This document shows positions 59,295-64,000 of a DNA stretch of 64,000 nt, one piece after another (positions within the stretch are counted from its first letter, which is position 1; each line of letters starts with the position of its first letter). The DNA is from Pseudoflavonifractor sp902362925 (GTDB taxonomy: Bacteria > Bacillota > Clostridia > Oscillospirales > Oscillospiraceae), in the NCBI GenBank assembly GCA_902362925.1, contig CABIYL010000011.1; one strand, 5' to 3'. A program made the translations under genes and the position numbers. The notes under the pieces were generated by a model. The model had not been told where the DNA came from. It searched no databases and saw only the letters and a list, made by a program, of their open reading frames with translations.

Positions 59295-59803
59295 AATGTT
59301 CTCCTGTTGTTTCGTCTTCCCAGAAGCCGGAAGGGCTCCTCCACCGCGTAGCGGATGTAGCGCCCGGGATTGCCCGCCAGCTCAATGGGCTCCACCATCA
59401 GCGCCTTTACGCCGGAGCGCCTGGCTCCCAGGATATCGGTAAAAATCTGGTCCCCCACCATGGCGGTCTGCTCGGGCTTCCGGCCCATGCGCTCCATGGC
59501 CCTGAAATACCCGGCTGTGCCCGGCTTCCCCGAGTGTCCCTGGTAAGGGATACCCAGCGCCTGGGCAAAATGGCTGGCCCGGGTGGGCTTGCGGCTGTTG
59601 GACAGGAGGTAGAGCTCCACCCCTGCCGCCTCCAACTTCTCCTTCCAGTCCCGCAGGGGCTGGTCCGGCTCGGGCTGGCCGTATTTGGCCAGTGTGTTGT
59701 CCAGATCCGCCAGAAGGAGGGTAATCCCCGCCGCCTTCAGCGCCGCAGGGTCGATATTGTAAATACTGTCATACACCCGGTGGGGTATCAGGGAAAAAGG
59801 CAA
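59291..59803 (-). CDS. yqeG: YqeG-family HAD IIIA phosphatase
   Basis: The 170-residue HAD hydrolase shows motif I DLDNTL, motif II SNSRKPTRAS, and motif III GDQIFTDILGARRSG. The start PFSLIPHRVYDSIYNI is characteristic of YqeG. I chose the TTG at 59801-59803 because GAGG lies eight bases upstream. The upstream ATG (59840-59842) would leave only about eight bases of 5' UTR from the promoter and has no ribosome site. It leads the reverse-strand operon yqeG-AP endonuclease-small protein-pepP. The substrate is unknown. Confidence 0.88.
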   Translation of the reverse strand: MPFSLIPHRVYDSIYNIDPAALKAAGITLLLADLDNTLAKYGQPEPDQPLRDWKEKLEAAGVELYLLSNSRKPTRASHFAQALGIPYQGHSGKPGTAGYFRAMERMGRKPEQTAMVGDQIFTDILGARRSGVKALMVEPIELAGNPGRYIRYAVEEPFRLLGRRNNRRTL

Positions 59804-59857
59804 ACCGTTCACCTCATCTGTTCTGCTTCTAAGCCTTAGCATGCCCGCATAGACTGC

Positions 59858-59886
59858 ATTATAGCATTTCGGCAAAACATGGACAA
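59858..59886 (-). promoter_or_regulatory. Promoter of the yqeG-pepP operon
   Basis: Reverse strand: TTGTCC (59881-59886), 17-base spacer, TATAAT (59858-59863). Confidence 0.75.
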
Positions 59887-59902
59887 GGGGGTACCATCCA
59901 TT

Positions 59903-60679
59903 ATGCGTTCCAAAACCCAACTGATTCTCACCGTCCCGCCCGCTGACAGCCGCGCTGCCTCCCGGCTGGGTCTGCCCCTGGCCCACGCGGCCTACCGGGT
60001 TGGAGGCGGTCCCCATCTCTTCCGTGCCAACATGCCGGTGGCGGTCCGGGGGGGACTGATGGCCATCGACGACGCCGGCTTTGACGGTCTGGGCCAGGCC
60101 CTGCCCTTCTGCCATGAGGTCATGCGGGAGTGCTCCGCCCGGGGCTTTGACGGGGTTATCTGCGCCTTTCGTCCCCGGCCGCTCACCGTGCTGGGACAGA
60201 TTGTCTCCCAGCTGGGGGAGCTGATGCACAAGCGGGGCTGGTCCCTGTACGTCCCCGAGGCCTACGCCGGCTTCTCCGACAAGACCCGGGTGCTCATCCC
60301 CACCGCCCTGTCGGGCGGCTCCCTCCGCCAGCGGCTGGCCGAGGCAGCGGAGGCGTATGGAGCCGGACGTGTGGTCCTGGACGTGGAGCTGGTGCGGCAG
60401 GACTTCTTTCTCCCCTCCCCCACCGGTCAGGGCGTGCCCATGACCGGCGAGGAGCTGAGCAAAAGGATGGAGGAGCTGAGCCCGTCGGTGTTCTTCTCCA
60501 ACGAGCTGTGCGCCCACTACTTCACCTACATGTCCCCCAAGACCGGCGCCCATTTCGTCCTCTTTGACGACGCCGGCAGCATCCGCAAAAAGCTCCAGCT
60601 CTCCCGCAGCCTGGACATTGACCGGGCCGTCCTCTCCTATCCGGACACCGCCGAGCTGCTGCCCCAGATTCTCACCTGA
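59903..60679 (+). CDS. Unrecognised protein, possibly TIM-barrel glycosidase-like
   Basis: The 258-residue soluble protein has no signal peptide. Alternating helix and strand segments read like a TIM barrel: FDGVICAFRPRPLTVLGQIVSQLGELMHKRG then WSLYVPEAYAG (split here), RVLIPTAL, and RVVLDVELVRQDFFLPSP. The tail has FSNELCAHYFTY and AHFVLFDDAGSIRKKL. The order recalls GH18/YaaH-like folds, but the catalytic DxxDxDxE motif is not evident. The ATG at 59903 has GGGGG about 11 bases upstream; the ATG at 59879 lacks one. It is divergent from yqeG. Confidence 0.65.
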   Translation: MRSKTQLILTVPPADSRAASRLGLPLAHAAYRVGGGPHLFRANMPVAVRGGLMAIDDAGFDGLGQALPFCHEVMRECSARGFDGVICAFRPRPLTVLGQIVSQLGELMHKRGWSLYVPEAYAGFSDKTRVLIPTALSGGSLRQRLAEAAEAYGAGRVVLDVELVRQDFFLPSPTGQGVPMTGEELSKRMEELSPSVFFSNELCAHYFTYMSPKTGAHFVLFDDAGSIRKKLQLSRSLDIDRAVLSYPDTAELLPQILT

Positions 60680-60693
60680 ACGGCCTTCACGGC

Positions 60694-60722
60694 TTGCCTT
60701 CCCCGGCGCCCCATGATATGAT
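60694..60722 (+). promoter_or_regulatory. Promoter of the 8-oxoguanine deaminase-like gene
   Basis: TTGCCT (60694-60699), 17-base spacer, TATGAT (60717-60722), 51 bases before the ATG. Confidence 0.7.
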
Positions 60723-60773
60723 AAGAAGAGGAAAAATCTCCCGGCATTATCATAAAGAAGGGGGCGCCGCTCC

Positions 60774-62132
60774 ATGTCCACCCTGCTCATCCGCAACGCG
60801 CGCTATATTGTGTCCTGCGATGACTACGACACCCTCCACGAGAATGTCAACCTCTTTATCCGGGACGGCGTGGTGGAGTACATCGGACCCAAGCTGTGCC
60901 ATGCCGAGGCCACCATCGACGCCTCCCGCATGGCGGTCTATCCCGGCCTCATCAACACCCACCACCACCTGTACCAGATCTTCTCCCGCAACCTGCCCCA
61001 GGTCCAGCGGATGGAGCTGTTCCCCTGGCTGGTGACCCTGTACGAGGTGTGGAAGAACCTGGACGAGGACGTGGTGTACCACTCCTCTCTCACCGGTATG
61101 GGGGAGCTGCTGAAAAACGGGTGCACCACCTGCTTTGACCACCACTATGTGTTCCCCGACAGGGCCGGTGACCTGATTGCCGCCCAGTTCCGGGCCGCTG
61201 ACACCCTGGGCATGCGGTTCCACGCCTCCCGTGGCTCCATGGATCTGTCCAAGAAGGACGGCGGCCTGCCCCCCGACAGCGTGGTCCAGTCCATCGACGC
61301 CATTCTGGCCGACTCGGAGCGGCTGATGAAGGTGTGGCACGACAACAGCCGCTATTCCATGCACCGGGTGGCCCTGGCCCCCTGTTCCCCCTTCTCGGTG
61401 ACCGGCGACCTGCTCCGTGAGAGCGCCAAGCTGGCCCGCAGCCTGGGCGTGCGGCTCCACACCCACCTGGCCGAGACCAAGGACGAGGAAAAGTTCACTC
61501 TGGAGAAGTTCGGCATGCGTCCCCTGGCCTACATGGAGTCCCTGGGCTGGCTGGGCAACGACGTGTGGTACGCCCACGGCATCCACTTCAACGACGACGA
61601 GCTCCGGCTTCTGGCCGAGACGGGCACCGGCGTGGCCCACTGCCCCATCTCCAACATGAAGCTCTCCTCCGGCGTCTGCCGCCTCCACGAGATGCTGGAC
61701 ATGGGCGTCCCTGCCGGTCTGGCGGTGGACGGCTCCGCCTCCAACGACGGCTCCAACCTGCTGGAGGAGATGCGGGTGGCCTACCTGCTCCAGCGGCTGA
61801 CCTACAGCCAGAAGGCCCCCACCGGGTACGACATCCTCAAGCTGGCCACCCGTGGCTCCGCCGCCCTGCTGGGCCGGGATGACATCGGCTGTCTGGCCAC
61901 CGGCATGGCCGCCGACCTGTTCCTGGTGAATCTGGACCGGATTGAGCTGGTGGCCGCCCAGCTGGACCCCAAGTCCATGCTGGCCACCGTGGGCCTCAAG
62001 GGCGCGGTGGACTACACGGTGGTCAACGGCAGGGCCGTGGTTCAGAACGGCCAGCTGGTCACCGTGGACGAGGCCGAGGAGGCCGCCGCCGCCAACGCCT
62101 GTGCCGGGCGCTATCTGGGCCAGGTGCTGTAA
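60774..62132 (+). CDS. 8-oxoguanine deaminase-like amidohydrolase
   Basis: This 452-residue amidohydrolase (AtzB/ATZ-TRZ group) hydrolyses an amino group from a purine-like ring. Metal ligands are in INTHHHLYQ (HxH), RLHTHLAET and WYAHGIHF, with HCPISNMKLSSG and the catalytic Asp in AVDGSASNDGSN. FHASRGSMDLS is the loop I associate with 8-oxoguanine deaminases. The product would be urate from 8-oxoguanine; hydroxydechloroatrazine-type activity is an alternative. Its own promoter lies upstream, and a 96-aa membrane protein gene follows 45 bases after the stop. Confidence 0.88.
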   Translation: MSTLLIRNARYIVSCDDYDTLHENVNLFIRDGVVEYIGPKLCHAEATIDASRMAVYPGLINTHHHLYQIFSRNLPQVQRMELFPWLVTLYEVWKNLDEDVVYHSSLTGMGELLKNGCTTCFDHHYVFPDRAGDLIAAQFRAADTLGMRFHASRGSMDLSKKDGGLPPDSVVQSIDAILADSERLMKVWHDNSRYSMHRVALAPCSPFSVTGDLLRESAKLARSLGVRLHTHLAETKDEEKFTLEKFGMRPLAYMESLGWLGNDVWYAHGIHFNDDELRLLAETGTGVAHCPISNMKLSSGVCRLHEMLDMGVPAGLAVDGSASNDGSNLLEEMRVAYLLQRLTYSQKAPTGYDILKLATRGSAALLGRDDIGCLATGMAADLFLVNLDRIELVAAQLDPKSMLATVGLKGAVDYTVVNGRAVVQNGQLVTVDEAEEAAAANACAGRYLGQVL

Positions 62133-62177
62133 AAAAAGAGCCGCCGGCGCGGCCCAAGTCTGGAGTATAGAGAGAGT

Positions 62178-62468
62178 ATGGAAAAGAAGAATCTTGGCGC
62201 TGTCCTCACCGTTGTCATTGAGAGCTTCTGCTATATGGTCACCCAGTACCTGCTGGCCTCGGCCATCATCTCCTTCCGCCGCAGCTTTATGTTCATCGTG
62301 TTTTTTGCCGTCAACGTCTTTGTCATCTCCAAATACCTGGAGACCCTGGAGAAGTACGTCAGCCGCCGCCCGGTCCAGTACGGCCTGCTGGCCCTGTGTC
62401 TGGTGATCACGGCCATCTTCGCCTGGTTTTTCGGCTTCCTGGCCATGGAGCTGATCCCCTTCTCCTGA
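62178..62468 (+). CDS. Small membrane protein, unknown
   Basis: The 96-residue protein has three hydrophobic helices (about 8-30, 34-52 and 70-92) joined by a basic loop (LETLEKYVSRRPVQYG). No family was recognised. It follows the deaminase gene by 45 bases and precedes a strong terminator, so it is probably co-transcribed with it. The ribosome site is weak (GAGAGAG). Confidence 0.68.
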   Translation: MEKKNLGAVLTVVIESFCYMVTQYLLASAIISFRRSFMFIVFFAVNVFVISKYLETLEKYVSRRPVQYGLLALCLVITAIFAWFFGFLAMELIPFS

Positions 62469-62480
62469 CCCGAAACAGCA

Positions 62481-62519
62481 AGCGCGCCCGGGAACCAAAT
62501 GGTTCCCGGGCGCTTTTTA
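62481..62519 (+). terminator. Terminator after the deaminase-membrane protein unit
   Basis: A stem of AAGCGC then CCCGGGAACC with complement (loop AAAT) and T5. Confidence 0.93.
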
Positions 62520-62546
62520 TCTGCCGAGTTCAGCTTTGAAATATGC

Positions 62547-63011
62547 TCACTTGGCCTCAGCCAGCTGCTTGCGGAACAGGGTCCGGAAAATCAGCCGGGT
62601 CAGGGGGCCGCAGTAGAGCATCTGCCAGAGGATGGCCATGGGCATGTTGCAGCCGAAGGTGTGAATCCAGGTGCCGAAGCTGGGCTTCTTGAAGAGCAGG
62701 GTAGCGATGAGGCTCATGGTGGGGCACATGATGCACACAATCATCAGGGAGATGGCGTAAGTAATCAGCTGCGGGCGGTCGGTGGGGCGCATGAAGCTGA
62801 AGGCCAGCCGGGTGGCCAGCTTCTCCACCACGAAGAACTCCAGCACAAAGGCGATGGGCGCCATGATGGGCAGCTCGTGGAGAGCCATGACAAAGGTGGC
62901 GTTGGTGACGCCGCCGGTGTTCAGGGCCACGTTGTAGACGATCATCCCGTAGACCATGATAACGGCCATGATAATGGTGAAAATCACGTTCTGAAACTTG
63001 GTTTTGGGCAT
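62547..63011 (-). CDS. DUF2798 family membrane protein
   Basis: The 154-residue protein has four transmembrane helices (about 8-28, 42-66, 82-106 and 120-140). The sequence KTKFQNVIFTIIMAVIMVYGMIVYN is typical of the DUF2798 family, with two repeats of a two-helix unit. Function is unknown; members are often single genes in gut Clostridia. The ATG at 63009-63011 has GGAGG nine bases upstream. A promoter lies 117 bases upstream and a terminator-like hairpin stands in the leader between them. Confidence 0.85.
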   Translation of the reverse strand: MPKTKFQNVIFTIIMAVIMVYGMIVYNVALNTGGVTNATFVMALHELPIMAPIAFVLEFFVVEKLATRLAFSFMRPTDRPQLITYAISLMIVCIMCPTMSLIATLLFKKPSFGTWIHTFGCNMPMAILWQMLYCGPLTRLIFRTLFRKQLAEAK

Positions 63012-63061
63012 GCTTTTGCTCCTCCTCATTTGTCACACAGGCTTGTTTTGGCCGGCAGCGC

Positions 63062-63097
63062 AAAAAAGAAGCAGCGAAACTTTCGTCTCGCTGCTTC
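63062..63097 (-). terminator. Terminator-like hairpin in the leader of the DUF2798 gene
   Basis: Reverse strand: a 10-bp stem (GAAGCAGCGA and complement, loop of 10) followed by T6. It lies between the promoter and the coding sequence, so it may act as an attenuator. Confidence 0.7.
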
Positions 63098-63127
63098 CGC
63101 TCACTGCGACTACCATTCATTGCTTTG

Positions 63128-63156
63128 ATTATAGCGTGTTTTTTCGCCCCTCGTAA
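63128..63156 (-). promoter_or_regulatory. Promoter of the DUF2798 gene
   Basis: Reverse strand: TTACGA (63151-63156), 17-base spacer, TATAAT (63128-63133). The + strand stretch up to 63305 shows no clear promoter for the PiT gene. Confidence 0.65.
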
Positions 63157-63305
63157 GCATTATTTTTATTTCGTAGGAATGGACAAGCCCAAGCCGCTCT
63201 GACCTCTGTTGTTTTTGAGCATTTTCCCCTCTCCTTCCGGCGGAGGAGTGCTATTTTCCCGCTGCGGGCCGTACACTTTCCCATAGCATGCCGGGAGGTG
63301 GGTCC

Positions 63306-64000
63306 ATGCCCCTGTCCTTGTTCGACTTTCTCTGCCGTGCCGCCGCCAACCCCGCTTTGGCGGTCACGGTCCTTCTGCTGCTGGCCGTCATCCTGGTCAA
63401 CGGCTGGACGGACGCGCCCAACGCCATCGCCTCGGCGGTGGTGTCCGAAGCGCTGCCCTTCCGGCGGGCCGCCTGGCTGGCGGCGGTCTGCAACCTGCTG
63501 GGGAGCCTGTGGGCGGCTGCGGCAGGAGGAGCGGTGTCCGAGACCATCTTTTCCATTGCCGATTTCGGCCGGAGTACCTCAGCCGCGCTGGCCGCCCTGT
63601 GCGCCGCCATGGCGGCCATTGTGTGCTGGGCGGTGCTGGCCTGGCGGTTCGGCATCCCCACCAGCGAGAGCCACGCCCTGGTGGCCGGACTGTCGGGAGC
63701 GGCGGCGGCGCTGCCCGGCGGACTGTCCAATCTGGGAACCGGCCCATGGCTGCGGGTGACGGCGGGTCTGGTCCTGTCGGTGGTGCTGGGAGCCGTTTTG
63801 GGGCGGACAATATCCGGGCGGATGGAGAAAAGCCAATTCTCTTCCTCCCGGCTGGCCGTAGGGCAGGTCTGTGCCGCCGGAGCCATGGCCTTTCTCCACG
63901 GCGCTCAGGACGGGCAGAAGTTTATGGGCGTCTTTCTTTTGGGGGCGGCCCTGGCTCAGGGGCGGCAGGACTGGGAGACCTTTCCACGGCCCCTGTGGCT
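63306..64000 (+). CDS. pit: PiT-family inorganic phosphate transporter (truncated by window edge)
   Basis: An open frame of 231 codons begins at the ATG 63306, with GGGAGG seven bases upstream, and runs off the right edge. PiT proteins are Pi symporters with two repeated signature motifs. The first appears here as GWTDAPNAIASAVVSEAL, close to the family GxNDxANA. FGIPTSESHALVAGLSGAA and FLHGAQDGQKFMGVF are also family motifs. About six transmembrane helices are visible. The second repeat and stop lie outside the window. It is the second phosphate transporter type in this window. Confidence 0.88.
   Translation, partial: MPLSLFDFLCRAAANPALAVTVLLLLAVILVNGWTDAPNAIASAVVSEALPFRRAAWLAAVCNLLGSLWAAAAGGAVSETIFSIADFGRSTSAALAALCAAMAAIVCWAVLAWRFGIPTSESHALVAGLSGAAAALPGGLSNLGTGPWLRVTAGLVLSVVLGAVLGRTISGRMEKSQFSSSRLAVGQVCAAGAMAFLHGAQDGQKFMGVFLLGAALAQGRQDWETFPRPLW

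Noticed and set aside
59804..60796. A 501-codon version of yqeG.
   Set aside because: The N-terminal 330 codons are antisense to the 59903-60679 gene and lie upstream of the yqeG promoter.

Overview
The window looks like a chromosomal segment of a high-GC Clostridia member, most likely Oscillospiraceae (Flavonifractor/Lawsonibacter-like). The evidence is a Firmicutes-style dcw cluster with mraZ, DUF881 and sbp, GGAGG-type ribosome binding sites, sigma-A promoters of the TTGACA-N17-TATAAT kind, a CD1247-type zinc-ribbon protein, a BlaI/M56 pair and very long antisense shadow ORFs. This placement is inference. No phage, insertion sequence or CRISPR array was seen. Two runs of N (17414-17737 and 41918-42231) are assembly gaps that cut three genes, and both window edges cut genes.

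Layout. 1-1867: reverse-strand trio (DUF2975 membrane protein, small XRE regulator, truncated lipoprotein) and a sirtuin. 2029-2829: an unusual TetR-type regulator with two DNA-binding domains. 2877-5496: ferrous iron uptake (FeoA-FeoB fusion plus FeoB-associated Cys-rich protein). 5649-9113: BlaI repressor with three operator dyads and a giant M56 sensor protease carrying a degenerate M23 domain. 9163-10758: flavoprotein. 11001-15781: a self-contained two-gene cassette, a divergent SIR2-like/P-loop NTPase of 1254 aa and a 339-aa partner; this is the best candidate for an undescribed system. 15946-20477: citrate synthase, an exported flavinylated reductase, and a CorA-type channel behind a long structured leader.

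20988-35406 is the dcw cluster on the reverse strand: mraZ, rsmH, ftsL, a PASTA PBP, murE, mraY, ftsW, murG, murA, ftsQ, DUF881, sbp and ftsZ. It lacks murF, murD, murC, murB and ftsA. 35862-41239 is a forward operon for surface O-acylation (acyltransferase-3, MBOAT, DHHW protein) flanked by a glyoxalase-fold protein and an MFS transporter. 42232-44422 is a thyA-DUF523-folA-Nudix operon. 45145-48142 holds a DAP decarboxylase and a uracil permease preceded by a U-rich leader peptide and an attenuator.

49316-50748 holds an rRNA/tRNA methyltransferase and five tRNA genes (Val, Asp, Phe, Gly, Cys) transcribed from one near-consensus promoter. 51172-55409 holds a Na/Pi cotransporter, a membrane protein and a polysaccharide-deacetylase lipoprotein. 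55505-59803 is a yqeG-AP endonuclease-small membrane protein-pepP-efp-CD1247 run with duplicated efp 3' ends. 59903-64000 holds an uncharacterised protein, an 8-oxoguanine deaminase-like amidohydrolase, two small membrane proteins and a truncated PiT phosphate transporter.
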